The translations under genes were made by a program, and so were the position numbers. 64,000 bases of DNA from Pirellulales bacterium (GTDB taxonomy: Bacteria > Planctomycetota > Planctomycetia > Pirellulales > JAEUIK01): NCBI GenBank assembly GCA_019636335.1, contig JAHBXR010000006.1, positions 186,001 through 250,000 on the forward strand, in the 5' to 3' direction. Below the pieces are notes generated by a model. It did not search any database. It was not told the origin of the DNA and saw only the letters and a list, made by a program, of their open reading frames with translations. Shown piece by piece: positions 1-9,831 of this stretch (positions are counted from its first letter, which is position 1; the number at the start of each line of letters is the position of its first letter).

Positions 1-1
1 C

Positions 2-736
2 CTGGCGGGGGGCTTCAGCGCCGAACTGATCGATATCGAACCGGAGATCTACCGCCTGCGACGCTATAAGCATCCCGACGAGTTGGCATGCCTGCGGAAG
101 GCTATCGGGGCCACCGGAGCCATGTACGCGCGGGCCAGAGAGATTGTGCAGCCGGGCGTCAATGAGCTCGACGTATTCGGCGAGTTGCAGGCGGCCGCCA
201 CGCGTTTTCTCGGCGAGCCACCGACCGCGGCCGGCAACGATTTTGCCTGTGGCGTGCCGGGAGGCCCACCGCGCGATCGCGCCGCACAGGATGGCGAGCT
301 CTACATCCTGGATCTCGGTCCGGCGTATCGCGGTTACAACGCCGACAACTGCCGCGCGATCGCCGTGAATCGCCAGCCGACCGACGTGCAGCAGGCGGCC
401 TGGGAGCAGATTGCGGCCGTGTTTCCCATCGTCGAGCGACGCGTGAAGCCGGGCTTTCGCTGCCGCGAACTCTACGCCGAGGTGAAGGCACATCTCGACC
501 GCCACCTGCCCGGCAGCTTTACCCATCACCTGGGGCACGGCATCGGGCTCTTCCCGCACGAGGCCCCGCACGTGAATCCCAGTTGGGACGACACGTTCGA
601 GCTGGGAGAAATCTTTACGATCGAGCCGGGACTCTACTCCGACCGCCTGCGGGGCGGAATTCGACTCGAGCAGGATTACCTCGTCACGGCGGACGGAGTC
701 GAGCTGCTCAGCGACTTTCCGCTCGGCCTGGTGTGA
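2..736 (+). CDS. M24 family metallopeptidase (Xaa-Pro aminopeptidase-like), 5' partial
   Basis: The last 244 codons of a gene that starts before the window; the reading frame is open from base 2. The segment carries the pita-bread fold of creatinase/aminopeptidase P enzymes, which hydrolyse the bond before a proline with a dinuclear metal centre. Visible family signatures are the entry helix (RRYKHPDELACLRKAI), the first metal-ligand aspartates in LDLGPAYRGYNADN, the histidine block HHLGHGIGLFPHEAP, and the two glutamates in FTIEPGLY and RLEQDYLV. All expected metal ligands are therefore present. The exact peptide substrate cannot be told from sequence. It ends 39 bases before the convergent lipoprotein gene. 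Confidence 0.9.
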   Translation: MAGGFSAELIDIEPEIYRLRRYKHPDELACLRKAIGATGAMYARAREIVQPGVNELDVFGELQAAATRFLGEPPTAAGNDFACGVPGGPPRDRAAQDGELYILDLGPAYRGYNADNCRAIAVNRQPTDVQQAAWEQIAAVFPIVERRVKPGFRCRELYAEVKAHLDRHLPGSFTHHLGHGIGLFPHEAPHVNPSWDDTFELGEIFTIEPGLYSDRLRGGIRLEQDYLVTADGVELLSDFPLGLV

Positions 737-775
737 TCGCCGCAAGCTGTCGCGCAGCGAACGGCATCGTGTCGT

Positions 776-1435
776 TTAGTGGAACGCGCGGGCGTCTTCG
801 GCAAACTCAACGCGCGAATCGTGATCGTAGAAGTGCTGCGCGATGTCGCGCGCGGCGGCTGCCATGAACTCGCGCCGGAACTGCTGCTCGGCCTTTTCGA
901 AGGTCGGCATGCCGATGTTCGGCGGATAGACGAATTCTGGCGGTATCTTTTCGTAGGCGATATCGCCATCCTGCTTCAGATCGTACACGGCGATCCGCAC
1001 ATCGCAGCGTCCCTGGTAGGTAGTCTGCCCCTGGTAGAGACTGAAGTGTTCGAGTTCGATCGCCACGACTTGATCGGCGTCGACCGCCTCGCCCACCTCG
1101 GTGAATTCGTCCCAGGTGTTTTCATCCATCCATTCTTCGATGTCTTGCTGCGGCACGACCACGATCTTGCGCACATTGGCGCGCAGCAGCGCGCTGACTG
1201 CCTGGCCCAGCTCTTTCGAGACGGCCGTCTTGCCGTACTGGAGCGAGGCCGCCGGTCGGCACACGACCGCGACGCGTTTGCCGACCAGTCCCTTGTACTC
1301 GGCCGAAACGTTGGTCCCCTTGACGATGTAGATCGCCGTGGCGACCGCGGCGCAGCCGCCGGCGGAGAGCGCCAACGAGCAGATCAACAAGAGGGATAAG
1401 AGACTCCGCACGCCCGACTTTTGGCAGCGATCCAT
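776..1435 (-). CDS. putative lipoprotein of unknown function
   Basis: A 219-aa protein with an N-terminal basic stretch, a hydrophobic core (SLLSLLLICSLALSAGGC) and a lipobox whose cysteine would be lipidated, so it should be an exported envelope lipoprotein. A start at 1435 (MDRCQKSG) puts a normal-length signal peptide in front; an in-frame start at 1486 would add an unlikely 17-residue extension. The mature part is a mixed alpha/beta domain (GKRVAVVCRP, ANVRKIVVVPQQDIEEWMDE, VVAIELEHFSLYQG) reminiscent of small outer-membrane-associated lipoproteins that bind peptides or nucleotides, but I do not recognise a named family. It lies convergent to the M24 peptidase and downstream of the DUF2752 gene on the same strand. 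Confidence 0.75.
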   Translation of the reverse strand: MDRCQKSGVRSLLSLLLICSLALSAGGCAAVATAIYIVKGTNVSAEYKGLVGKRVAVVCRPAASLQYGKTAVSKELGQAVSALLRANVRKIVVVPQQDIEEWMDENTWDEFTEVGEAVDADQVVAIELEHFSLYQGQTTYQGRCDVRIAVYDLKQDGDIAYEKIPPEFVYPPNIGMPTFEKAEQQFRREFMAAAARDIAQHFYDHDSRVEFAEDARAFH

Positions 1436-1499
1436 CGCCGTTTCTCCCGCGCTAGTGCGCCAGACATCCTTGTCCGGCCTCGGCACGCGGTGCGCGCCG

Positions 1500-2039
1500 T
1501 TATTCGAATATCAATCGTTCGAGCCAATCGAACATCGTGACGCCGGCCGCCACGACCGCCAGGGTCACGAGTACAGTTTCGACGTGTCGCCCCCCGATCA
1601 GTTTTCCGCGCACCGCCGAAGCGATCGTCCATGGCACTCCGGCGGCGGCGATCAGGGCGAGCAAGGCGCCTCCTGCGTTGGCCGCGATGGCCGAAGGCAA
1701 TTCTCCTCGCACCGTGTGCGCCCAGGAGGTCGTCATGCCGCACGAGGGACACGGCTTGCCGAACAGCACCCAAAAGGTGCAGGGAGGCAGACCAAGTCGC
1801 TCGTGCGTGCCGTAACCACGTGCATCGGGAGAAAGCCAGACTGCGACGATGAGCGGAATCGCCAACAGAACGCCGCACACCGCCAGCCCGAAACGAGCTC
1901 GGCCTCGTAGTGCTGCCGGTTTCTCCTCGGTCGTTCGTTCCACGACGTGCTGGGATAAGGTGCGGGAAAATAACCGATGCCTGAAGGTGTCGCAAGAGCG
2001 ATCGGCGTGCTGGCACATAGCCGTGGCGACGAGACGCAC
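1500..2039 (-). CDS. DUF2752 family membrane protein
   Basis: Up to 179 aa with three hydrophobic segments and the diagnostic DUF2752 core: PCTFWVLFGKPCPSCGMTTSW, a loop with a CxxCG(M)T motif between membrane helices. Function of the family is unknown; small planctomycete and actinobacterial members are common. The start is unclear: GTG at 2039, ATG at 2018 and GTG at 1943 are all in frame and none has a convincing ribosome binding site, so the first 32 residues may not be translated. It lies 64 bases upstream of the lipoprotein gene on the same strand, so co-transcription is possible. Confidence 0.75.
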   Translation of the reverse strand: MRLVATAMCQHADRSCDTFRHRLFSRTLSQHVVERTTEEKPAALRGRARFGLAVCGVLLAIPLIVAVWLSPDARGYGTHERLGLPPCTFWVLFGKPCPSCGMTTSWAHTVRGELPSAIAANAGGALLALIAAAGVPWTIASAVRGKLIGGRHVETVLVTLAVVAAGVTMFDWLERLIFE

Positions 2040-2098
2040 ACCGCCGACTTGCCCAGACTATCAGATCGCGGCCCAACGCAACACGCTATGCAAGCCGG

Positions 2099-2938
2099 CT
2101 ACAGCACGGTCGGCGTGCTGGCGGCGGCTTTCACGCTGGCGGCCAGGCGGTCAGCCTCTTCCTGCTTGACGACGAGTCGTTGCACGCCAGTCGCGCGCCC
2201 CGTTTCAGGATCAACGTCGACGATCGTGCCCGAGATACGCACGTCGCCCGTGGCCACCTCGAAGTGGGTGGGGTTGAACGTGAGCGTGGTTTCCAACACC
2301 CGATCGATGCGGCGACCGAGAATGCTTTCATACGGTCCCGTCATGCCCACGTCGCATTGGAAGGCGGTGCCGCCGGGTAGGATCTGTTCGTCGGCGGTGG
2401 CGACGTGGGTGTGGGTCCCCAGGACGGCCGTGACGCGGCCATCGAGATAGCGCCCCATGAGCTGCATGTCGCTGGTAGCTTCGGCATGGAAATCGACGAA
2501 GATCACGCGCACTTCCGGCGGCAGCTTGGCCAGCACGCGGTCGGCGGCTTCCCAGGGACAATCGACCGGCCGCATGAAGACGCGCCCCAGCAGATTGAAG
2601 ACCGCCACGGTCACGCCATTGCGGGCAGTGACCAGCATGTGATCCTTGCCCGGCGCCGAGGCGGGGTAGTTCGCCAGCTTGACGATGTTCGGCTCGCGCT
2701 CCAGCACCTCGTTGATCTCGCGCTGGCGGTAGATGTGATCTCCCATGGTGATCGCATCGACACCGGCGGCGATCAACTCACGATAATTCGCGCAGGTCAG
2801 CCCGGCGCCGCCGGCAGTGTTCTCGGCATTGGCGATGACCAGGTCGAGCCGCTCCGCCTCGATCAAGCCACGCAAGGCGCGCACGACGATCTGCCGCCCC
2901 GGCTTGCCGACGATGTCGCCAATCAACAGCACACGCAC
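2099..2938 (-). CDS. ymdB: YmdB-family metallophosphoesterase (2',3'-cAMP phosphodiesterase-like)
   Basis: A 279-aa TIGR00282-type calcineurin-like phosphoesterase. Metal-ligand motifs appear in order: IGDIVGKPGR at the N-terminus, ANAENTAGGAG, MGDHIYRQRE, VDFHAE and LGTHTHVATAD. Characterised homologues hydrolyse 2',3'-cyclic nucleotides. I chose the GTG at 2938 because the family begins right at MRVLLIGDIVG and a GGAGAG ribosome site lies about 7 bases upstream; the longer frame to 3025 overlaps the end of rny. It follows rny by 31 bases, a pairing conserved in many bacteria, and is probably co-transcribed with it. Confidence 0.9.
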   Translation of the reverse strand: MRVLLIGDIVGKPGRQIVVRALRGLIEAERLDLVIANAENTAGGAGLTCANYRELIAAGVDAITMGDHIYRQREINEVLEREPNIVKLANYPASAPGKDHMLVTARNGVTVAVFNLLGRVFMRPVDCPWEAADRVLAKLPPEVRVIFVDFHAEATSDMQLMGRYLDGRVTAVLGTHTHVATADEQILPGGTAFQCDVGMTGPYESILGRRIDRVLETTLTFNPTHFEVATGDVRISGTIVDVDPETGRATGVQRLVVKQEEADRLAASVKAAASTPTVL

Positions 2939-2969
2939 GCCAAACTCTCCACGCGAGCAAACAGGGATT

Positions 2970-4520
2970 CTAACGGGCCATTTCGGTGACGCGAGTTTCG
3001 CGCAGGACGGTGACCTTGATCTCACCGGGATAGGTCAACTGCTGCTCGAACGCCCGGGCAATATCGTGACAGATCTTGGCGGCGGTTTCATCGGTCGTGT
3101 TCTTGGAATTCACGAGCACGCGCAATTCGCGACCCGCCTGGATGGCAAAGGCCTGATCGACCCCCTCGAAGCCCGAGGCGATCGATTCCAGCTCTTCCAT
3201 CCGCTTGACGTAACGCTCGAGGGTCTCGCGCCGGGCGCCGGGGCGCGAGGCACTGCACGCGTCGGCCGCCGCGACGAGCACGGTGTAAGGATTGTCGAGG
3301 CGCAAGTCGTCGTGGTGGCCAAGCGCGGCATGGACCACGGCCGGCGACTCGCCAAACCGCTTGAGGAGATCGGCGCCGATCTTGGGATGGCCTCCTTCGG
3401 CCTCGTGGTCGGCCGCCTTGCCGATGTCGTGCAGCAGCCCGCAGCGCCGGGCGAGCGTGCCGTCGAGACCGATCTCCTCGGCGATCATGCCGGTGAGGAA
3501 GGCCACCTCGATCGAATGCCGCAGCACGTTCTGGCTGTAACTGGTACGGAAGCGCAGCCGGCCCAGCAGATGGATGATGCGCTCGTGCAGCCCCCGGACG
3601 TCGACCTCTTGCGCCGCTTCTTGACCGAGCTTCTGGATCAGGGCGTCCATCTCGGCCGTCGTCTCTCCCACGATCTCTTCGATACGCGAGGGATGAATGC
3701 GACCGTCGGCGATCAACTTGTTCAGCGAGATGCGGGCCACCTCGCGGCGCACCATGTCGAAACCGCTGACGATCACCACGCCGGGCGTATCGTCGATAAT
3801 CACGTCGACGCCGGTCGCTTTCTCGAAGGCGCGGATGTTGCGCCCCTCGCGACCGATGATCCGCCCCTTCATGTCGTCGTTCGGAATGTCGACCGTGCTG
3901 GTGGTCGTCTCGGCCGTGTGCGCCGCGGCGTAACGCTGGATCGAGGTGATCAGCACCTCGCGGGCCTTCTGCTCGCACACCTCGGCGACGCGCTTCTCGT
4001 GCTTGAGGATGACCGCGCCGGCCTCTTTCTGCATCTCGCGGTCGAGGATCTCGAGCAGCCTGGAGGTGGCTTCCTCGCGACTCAGCCCGCTGAGCTCGTG
4101 CAGCGTTTGCCGCTGCAGGTCGAGCAATTTGCCCAATTCCTCGTTGCGGCGGTTGGTGTCTTCGATGCGCTCAGCCAGCTTGCGCTGCGTCCCTTCGACC
4201 ATCTTCTCCTGCTTGCGGAGCTGTTCGGCCTGCTGATCGATGGCGTCTTGCCGCTTGTCGAGTTGCCGTTCGCGTTCGTGCAACTCGTGGCGGGCAACGG
4301 CGAGCTCCTTTTCGACCTCGCCCCGCTGCTGGATGGCGCGTTCCTTGATTTCGAGATCGGCCTGCTTGAGCTTGGTGGCGATCTCGTTCTCGGCGCGCGA
4401 GATGATCTCCTGCGCGCGCTTTTCGGCGTCGGTTTGACGCAGATAGTCGACGAACTTGACCGCCAGAAAGGTCAGCAAGACCGCGGCGGCGACGGCGACC
4501 AGGACTAGTACCGGTGGCAC
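2970..4520 (-). CDS. rny: ribonuclease Y
   Basis: A 516-aa membrane-anchored endoribonuclease that starts bulk mRNA decay. Order of parts: an N-terminal transmembrane helix (about residues 3-22), a long charged coiled coil (about 25-200), a KH RNA-binding domain ([20 protein letters not shown]) and an HD phosphohydrolase domain with HDIGKAAD at its centre. Length matches the family norm of about 520. The GTG start at 4520 directly precedes the membrane anchor and has GGGAG seven bases upstream; the open frame continues to 4877 but that part has no family character. It is first in the rny-ymdB pair. Confidence 0.95.
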   Translation of the reverse strand: MPPVLVLVAVAAAVLLTFLAVKFVDYLRQTDAEKRAQEIISRAENEIATKLKQADLEIKERAIQQRGEVEKELAVARHELHERERQLDKRQDAIDQQAEQLRKQEKMVEGTQRKLAERIEDTNRRNEELGKLLDLQRQTLHELSGLSREEATSRLLEILDREMQKEAGAVILKHEKRVAEVCEQKAREVLITSIQRYAAAHTAETTTSTVDIPNDDMKGRIIGREGRNIRAFEKATGVDVIIDDTPGVVIVSGFDMVRREVARISLNKLIADGRIHPSRIEEIVGETTAEMDALIQKLGQEAAQEVDVRGLHERIIHLLGRLRFRTSYSQNVLRHSIEVAFLTGMIAEEIGLDGTLARRCGLLHDIGKAADHEAEGGHPKIGADLLKRFGESPAVVHAALGHHDDLRLDNPYTVLVAAADACSASRPGARRETLERYVKRMEELESIASGFEGVDQAFAIQAGRELRVLVNSKNTTDETAAKICHDIARAFEQQLTYPGEIKVTVLRETRVTEMAR

Positions 4521-5282
4521 GTGATGCTCCCGTCCCGCAGACCCTGCGGAACTAAGGGCAGGCTGGCGCGACGGTGCAACCTTGCACCGCACGATGACGG
4601 GCAGACGGAGGGTCGACGTCGCAAGAAACGCGACGGCTCTCGAGCCAGTCGAGAGTCGGCGGCCGATACGAGAGTCGAAGTACGAGAGATGATCCCCAAG
4701 GCGCGCTGCCCCACCGACTATCCGTCGGCGCCCAGCCCCCGGGGGCCGGGGGTCGAGGGAAGGCGAAAACGTCCACTTCGCGGGGGCCAGACATGCGCCC
4801 GCGCACGAAGCGCCACGGGGTGACCTCTCATCCAACCAATTGCAGAGGATTTCGCTTCTGATCGGGGCGAAGGCCACTCGACCGTGCGAACCAAACCCAG
4901 GCGGACCATGCCCGCCCGTCGGTCGCGGCGCACCTCGGCGGGGCGCAACTCACCCCACAGGCGCGCGATCCAGTGCTCGATCCAGGCAATCAGAAAGAAC
5001 ATCGCGGAAAAGGCCTCGAGAATTGGCTGGTTCTTCTTACCCTTGTGCCGTGCCAATCGCAAACTCGCGTCGTACTACCCCACGGCGCCGAGCCATCTGC
5101 TCGCCTACCGGGAAATAGTTATGTACAAGTAACCAATCAGCTTGCGGTAATCGCGGCGGTGACACGCCAGAAACGAAACGTACCGGCGCGGTAACCACGC
5201 TAAACCGAAGCTTCACATCTGAATCCTACCAAAGTCCGAAGTACCTGCAACTAGTTTCCGACTAGCGGTAGGCAAATAAGAT
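4521..5282. other. 762-bp divergent intergenic region between rny and tilS
   Basis: No gene is convincing here. A minus-strand open frame (4718-5062) has one hydrophobic stretch but begins with TTG, lacks a ribosome site and shows no family motif. The part next to rny contains a short hairpin (CTCTCGA-gccag-TCGAGAG near 4640) and a G/C-rich block near 4735-4755 that could belong to a long rny leader. The stretch 5085-5280 is less GC-rich and is the likely place for promoters of both divergent genes. No tRNA, tmRNA, SRP or RNase P signature was seen. Confidence 0.5.
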
Positions 5283-6392
5283 ATGCCGGCGAAACGGTTT
5301 AGGCAGGTTGAGAGCGTCGCAGTATCGCCCCGCGTGGCGGCGGCGAACGCCGCTCGAACCGAGCCGAGCAACCAGCGGCATCCTCTGGTCGAGCAACTTG
5401 CCCGCGTTTGGCCGACCTCCGAGTGGGGCGAGGTCACGATCGTCGTGGCGGTTTCGGGGGGAGCGGATAGCGTGGCCCTGCTCCGTGGGCTCGTGGAGCT
5501 CGCCCCCGGGAGAGACGGCCGGATCGTCGCCGCCCATTTCAACCACCACCTGCGAGGGGCTGCCTCGGACGACGATCAGGCATTCGTCGAGCGCGTTTGC
5601 GGCGAGTTACGAGTCCCCCTCGAGCTGGGCCAGGCCCACGTTGCACAGATCGCCCAACAACGTGGCGACGGGCTCGAGGCCGCCGCACGCGAGGCGCGTT
5701 ACTCCTTCTTGATCGAGACAGCCAACCGCCGCTCGGCAGGCTTCGTCGTCACCGCGCACACGGCCGACGACCAGGCCGAAACGATTCTGCACCGCGTCGT
5801 GCGAGGCACTGGACTCGCCGGCCTGGCGGGCATCCCCCCGCGACGCGAGCTCCGTCAAGAATTGACCCTCGTTCGCCCGTTGCTCGCGGTGCGCCGGACA
5901 CTGATCCTCGATTACCTGGAAACTCTTGGACAAACGTATCGCGAGGACGAAAGCAACGTCGATCGACGCTTCACGCGCAATCGACTGCGGCACGAATTGC
6001 TCGAGAACCTGCGCGAACATTACAACCCGCAGGTGACCGAGGCCCTGCTTCGGCTCGGCACATTGGCGGGCGAGGCACAGGAGGTGATCGCTCAACTGGT
6101 CGGCGAGCTCATGCCGCAATGCACTCTCGCCGATTCGCCCGACCACGTGGCGATCGATCGCACGCTGCTAGGCGAACGACCACGCTATCTCGTGCGCGAG
6201 TTGTTGATTGCCGTTTGGCGGCGCCAACATTGGCCCGAGCAGGCAATGGGCTTTGTCGAATGGGATCTGTTGGCCGACATGCTTTTGGCGGAAGACGCCG
6301 CGCCGCGCCAGCGCATGCTTCCCGGCTGCGTGACGGCACGGCGCGTCGGCGCGCGCCTGGAACTCTCACGCGCCCCGGCGCGGCGCCAGTAG
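5283..6392 (+). CDS. tilS: tRNA(Ile)-lysidine synthetase
   Basis: A 369-aa N-type ATP pyrophosphatase that converts C34 of the AUA-reading tRNA-Ile to lysidine, an essential decoding step. The PP-loop is SGGADSVALLRGL (about residues 59-71). HFNHHLRG and TAHTADDQAETI follow, with the RGTGLAGLAGIPP and RNRLRHELLENL blocks typical of TilS. The C-terminus is short and variable. The first about 30 residues have no counterpart in the family core, so the true start may be a few codons inside. It is divergent from rny and convergent to the MFS gene. Confidence 0.93.
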   Translation: MPAKRFRQVESVAVSPRVAAANAARTEPSNQRHPLVEQLARVWPTSEWGEVTIVVAVSGGADSVALLRGLVELAPGRDGRIVAAHFNHHLRGAASDDDQAFVERVCGELRVPLELGQAHVAQIAQQRGDGLEAAAREARYSFLIETANRRSAGFVVTAHTADDQAETILHRVVRGTGLAGLAGIPPRRELRQELTLVRPLLAVRRTLILDYLETLGQTYREDESNVDRRFTRNRLRHELLENLREHYNPQVTEALLRLGTLAGEAQEVIAQLVGELMPQCTLADSPDHVAIDRTLLGERPRYLVRELLIAVWRRQHWPEQAMGFVEWDLLADMLLAEDAAPRQRMLPGCVTARRVGARLELSRAPARRQ

Positions 6393-6429
6393 CGCGACGG
6401 CACCTGGGCAAGCGCCCGCCATGGAACGG

Positions 6430-7989
6430 TTATTCCACCGCCGCCTGCACGCCGCCAGCCATCAGCTCGTTTTCTTCCTCGCGGCTGAGCAGAATCTCTG
6501 GTTTGTAACCGCCGCGAGATTTGTCCCACAGGGCGATCGCACCAAAGATCACAACCAACACAGTCGGCAACAGCGACACCCAGCGGAAGGCCATCGAGAA
6601 ACCGTTGCGTTGCGAGGCGATGGCGGCTTCGAATCCCGGAATGACCATCCGCTGATCCTCGGGCAACTTGGCATTGGCCTGCGCCAACTCGCGCGCGTTC
6701 ACCGAGACCGGTTCTCCCGCCGCGTTGCGCACGACGAAGTTATCGGCCTGATTGGGATAATGCTCGACGAGGAAGGTCGCGGCGTACTTGTTTACCGCGT
6801 CCATGTCGAGGAATTCCTTGCCCGCTTCGTTCTGCTTGAGGAAGATCGCCACTTGTTCGGGGGCGTTCTGCTTCACGTCGGCCACGGCATAGTGGTCGAC
6901 GATGCCCCCCATCGCGGGCAAGACCTGCGAGATCGACAAGTTGCCGACGGAGCCCATCAGGGCTAGTGCCAAGGCCCCCCCCTTGGCAAAGCGTTCGGCG
7001 GTCACGCCGAGCATCGTGGGCCAGAAGTACGCGATTCCCAAGCCGAAGATCGTGGCATAGCCGAAGGCCGTGGCGCCATTGTTGGCAAAGCTCAACAGAT
7101 AGAGGCCGACCCCCGCCAGCACCGCCGAACCGCACAACATGCCGATGGGGGACAAGCGGTGCGCGATCGGACCGGCGAAATGCCGCAGCACGAACATCAT
7201 GCCCGAGGTGTAGACCAGAATCAGCGTGCCCGACACGCCGGCCACGCTCTTCATGACCGACTCCTGCCACTGCTGCGGACCGAGCTCGGTCGCGGCGGTG
7301 AGCAGCATGCAGAAGGCCCAGAGCAAAAACAGCGGTCGCACGCAAGCGGCCAGCATTTCGCCCGTCGAAACGCCCGAGGCGACACGTTCGGTCTTGGGGA
7401 AGGCGGCGGGAACGAGCATCACCCCGTAGATCACCGCGGGAATGACGATCAAGTACATGCTCACCTGCCACATATCGAGTCCGAACGCACCGCTGCCGAA
7501 CATAGGCCGGATGACGAACTGCGCGAGCAGACCGCCGATCACCAGGCCCCCCGGCCACCAGGCGTGCAGGATGTTCAGGTAGTGCGTCTTCTGCGTGGGG
7601 TAGAGCGTGGCGGCCAGCGGATTGATGGCCACCTCGGTGAACCCGTTGCCACAGCCTTGCAGGAACGAGAAAGAGAAGAGCCACCAGTAGGTCATCTGCG
7701 CCGAGTCGAAATGAGGCGCGTAGATCATCGCCAGCGTGCCGACGAGATGCGAGAAGAGGGCCAGGAACATGATGCGTTTCATGCCCAGCAAGTCGCAGAT
7801 GAAACCGCCGCCGAGCATCGAAAACGCCATGCCGAGGAAGGCCGCGCCACCGACACCGCCGCGCTGCTCCTGCGTCAAACCGAACGTGTTGCCCAACTCT
7901 TGCAGGATGTCGCCGCGAATCGAAAACGTGAACGCGGAGGTGACCAGCGCGATGCAGCTACAAATGAAGAGCCAGCGGGTATTGTTCAT
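6430..7989 (-). CDS. MFS transporter, probably sugar-type
   Basis: A 519-aa inner-membrane permease with about twelve hydrophobic segments. Family features include RGDILQELGNTFGL after the first helix, GGFICDLLGMKR (the A-motif-like loop between helices 2 and 3), and the AWWPGGLVIGGLLAQ block seen in sugar:proton symporters of the FucP/nucleoside-type branch. Between the last two helices lies an unusually long hydrophilic insert of roughly 100 residues. The ATG at 7989 precedes the first membrane helix; the upstream frame to 8142 is basic and not family-like. A possible sigma70 promoter lies about 160 bases upstream. Substrate is not predictable. Confidence 0.87.
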   Translation of the reverse strand: MNNTRWLFICSCIALVTSAFTFSIRGDILQELGNTFGLTQEQRGGVGGAAFLGMAFSMLGGGFICDLLGMKRIMFLALFSHLVGTLAMIYAPHFDSAQMTYWWLFSFSFLQGCGNGFTEVAINPLAATLYPTQKTHYLNILHAWWPGGLVIGGLLAQFVIRPMFGSGAFGLDMWQVSMYLIVIPAVIYGVMLVPAAFPKTERVASGVSTGEMLAACVRPLFLLWAFCMLLTAATELGPQQWQESVMKSVAGVSGTLILVYTSGMMFVLRHFAGPIAHRLSPIGMLCGSAVLAGVGLYLLSFANNGATAFGYATIFGLGIAYFWPTMLGVTAERFAKGGALALALMGSVGNLSISQVLPAMGGIVDHYAVADVKQNAPEQVAIFLKQNEAGKEFLDMDAVNKYAATFLVEHYPNQADNFVVRNAAGEPVSVNARELAQANAKLPEDQRMVIPGFEAAIASQRNGFSMAFRWVSLLPTVLVVIFGAIALWDKSRGGYKPEILLSREEENELMAGGVQAAVE

Positions 7990-8547
7990 GTCCCGAATAT
8001 CCTTGCTTCCCAGAGGCGCACGGTGTGCGGCGATGCCAGCAATGCTTTCCCTGCTATCGCTCGCGCGGCGAGATGGGCGCCGCAGGCATCGCAGCCCGCG
8101 GCGCATCGTTCGTGCCGGCGAGCGCGCGGTGCGAAGATGCAAAGCGTCCGAGTATACTTGCTGCCCGGGCGAAGTAAATCATTTCGTGATAGGCAGTTCG
8201 GCCTCTGCGGGTGAGGCAAGCTGGTGGGCGTTCCGTCCCCCTGGGAAGCGTCCTCTTCGCGCATCCCGCGTCGTTCATCGATCGGACCGCCCGGGCGATG
8301 AACGAGTTCGGCCCCCTGCCCTCTCGGGCCACCGTCGAAGCTGGCTTGACCCCCTCGTTCGTCGACGCCTAACATGCCTCGCTTTTCGCGCAAACGACCA
8401 GCTTCAAGTCGCGGCAGTTGCGCGGGTTAGCGAGACGAGTTTCGCGCCGCAGTACGCCTCGCCGAAGGAGTCGGCCGGGGCGGCCGATCGCGCGCGCCCC
8501 CAACGAGTTCCCGTTTCCAACCAGCGCCCAAGGATGGGCAAGGCTTC
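7990..8547. other. 558-bp divergent intergenic region
   Basis: Separates the minus-strand MFS gene from the plus-strand glycosyltransferase gene. The only readable signal is a candidate promoter for the MFS gene at 8151-8178. The rest is GC-rich with open shadow frames but no ribosome site or family similarity that I can see. Confidence 0.5.
8151..8178 (-). promoter_or_regulatory. candidate sigma70-type promoter for the MFS gene
   Basis: On the minus strand: TTTACT (8178-8173), a 16-base spacer, then TATACT (8156-8151). The -10 matches consensus at five of six positions and the -35 at four. It would give a leader of about 155 bases before the start at 7989. Confidence 0.4.
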
Positions 8548-9831
8548 ATGCGCGATCCTCGCGATCTACCCCGTACCTGGCTGTGGAGCGTGCTCCTGTT
8601 GGCGCTCGCCGTGCGCTTGGGGGGCGCCGTTTGGTGGCAATCGCGCCTGGCCGGCGAGTTCTACTTCGGCGACAGTCAGAGCTATTGGGTGCTCGCGCGC
8701 ACCATCGCGCAGGGCGATAGCTATCAGTACGGCTCCCCCGACGCCAAGGTATTTCGCACCCCTGGCTATCCCCTCGTGCTCGCGCCGTTGTTCGCGATCT
8801 ACGGCGATCAACCGCCGATACTCGCGGCGCGCTTCGTGGGCGCCGCGTGGGGCACGTTGAGCGTCGCCGCGGTGTACTGGATCGGTCGTACTCTGTGGGA
8901 CGCGCGCGTGGGCATCGTCGCGGCACTGCTCGCGGCGCTCTATCCCGGCGCAATCGCCATGAGCGTCTTCGTGCTCAGCGAAGCGCTCTTCTCCCCCTTG
9001 ATGCTGCTGCAACTGGCGACCTGGATCGTCGCGGAGCGGGCGACGTCACGGGGGCGCTCGGTTGGCTGGGGCCTGTTCTCCGGAGCGCTCGCCGGTGCGG
9101 CGACCTTGGCGCGACCGAGCTGGCTGCTCTTCACGCCGCTGGCCTGGTGCCTCACGACGGTCGTCTCACGCCAGCGACCAAGACAGTTCCTCGTGGGGAG
9201 CGCGATCGCCGCGGGGCTCGTGCTGGCGATGCTCCCCTGGTGGGTGCGCAACGCACACGTCACGGGACGCTTCGTGCCGACGTCGCTGCAGTTGGGGGTG
9301 AGTCTTTACGACGGCTGGCATCCTCACGCCACGGGGGCGAGCGATCTCTCTTTCATCCCCCCTATCGAACAAGACGAGCGCCGCCACCCTAGCAGCAACA
9401 TCGACGATGCATTCGAATACCGGCTCGATCAGCGCTTTCGACGCGACGCCCTCCAATGGGCACAGGCCAACCCGGGCGAAGTTGTGCGGCTCGCGGGCGT
9501 CAAGCTGACGCGACTGTGGAACGTCTGGCCGAATGAATCCGATCTCCGGTCCCTGCCCTATCGACTGGCCGTGCTCGTCAGCTTTGTCCCCGTCCTGGGT
9601 CTGGCGATCTTCGGCACCTGGCGCTGTCGAATGATCGGCTGGCCGCTGTTGCTGCTGTGGCTGCCTGCCGGCTACATCACGTTGCTGCACGTGGTGTTCG
9701 TCAGCTCGCTGCGCTATCGCGAACCGGTGGTGGTGTCGCTGCTGGCGCTGACGGCCGCGGGGCTGCTCGGCCTGGTTCGTGGCACGACGGCGACTTCTCC
9801 CCCCACCATCCAGGGTGCCACGCGACCATGA
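8548..9831 (+). CDS. polytopic membrane glycosyltransferase (GT39/ArnT-like, GT-C fold)
   Basis: A 427-aa protein with about ten hydrophobic helices. Features of lipid-linked-sugar GT-C enzymes are the acidic residue in the first periplasmic loop (YFGDSQSYWVLAR, about residues 38-50), a second loop motif RTPGYPL, and a conserved LARPSWLLF helix. Such enzymes transfer a sugar from a polyprenyl-phosphate donor to proteins or glycolipids on the periplasmic side. The start at 8548 has AAGG about six bases upstream. Its TGA overlaps the ATG of the following AsmA-like gene (ATGA at 9828-9831), implying translational coupling and a shared envelope task. Confidence 0.8.
   Translation: MRDPRDLPRTWLWSVLLLALAVRLGGAVWWQSRLAGEFYFGDSQSYWVLARTIAQGDSYQYGSPDAKVFRTPGYPLVLAPLFAIYGDQPPILAARFVGAAWGTLSVAAVYWIGRTLWDARVGIVAALLAALYPGAIAMSVFVLSEALFSPLMLLQLATWIVAERATSRGRSVGWGLFSGALAGAATLARPSWLLFTPLAWCLTTVVSRQRPRQFLVGSAIAAGLVLAMLPWWVRNAHVTGRFVPTSLQLGVSLYDGWHPHATGASDLSFIPPIEQDERRHPSSNIDDAFEYRLDQRFRRDALQWAQANPGEVVRLAGVKLTRLWNVWPNESDLRSLPYRLAVLVSFVPVLGLAIFGTWRCRMIGWPLLLLWLPAGYITLLHVVFVSSLRYREPVVVSLLALTAAGLLGLVRGTTATSPPTIQGATRP

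Noticed and set aside
2817..4508. 563-aa plus-strand open frame
   Set aside because: Antisense shadow of rny; long only because of high GC. No family motif, no ribosome site.
4718..5062. 114-aa minus-strand ORF with a hydrophobic stretch upstream of rny
   Set aside because: TTG start, no ribosome site, no conserved motif, and it degrades into Arg/Pro-rich shadow-type sequence.
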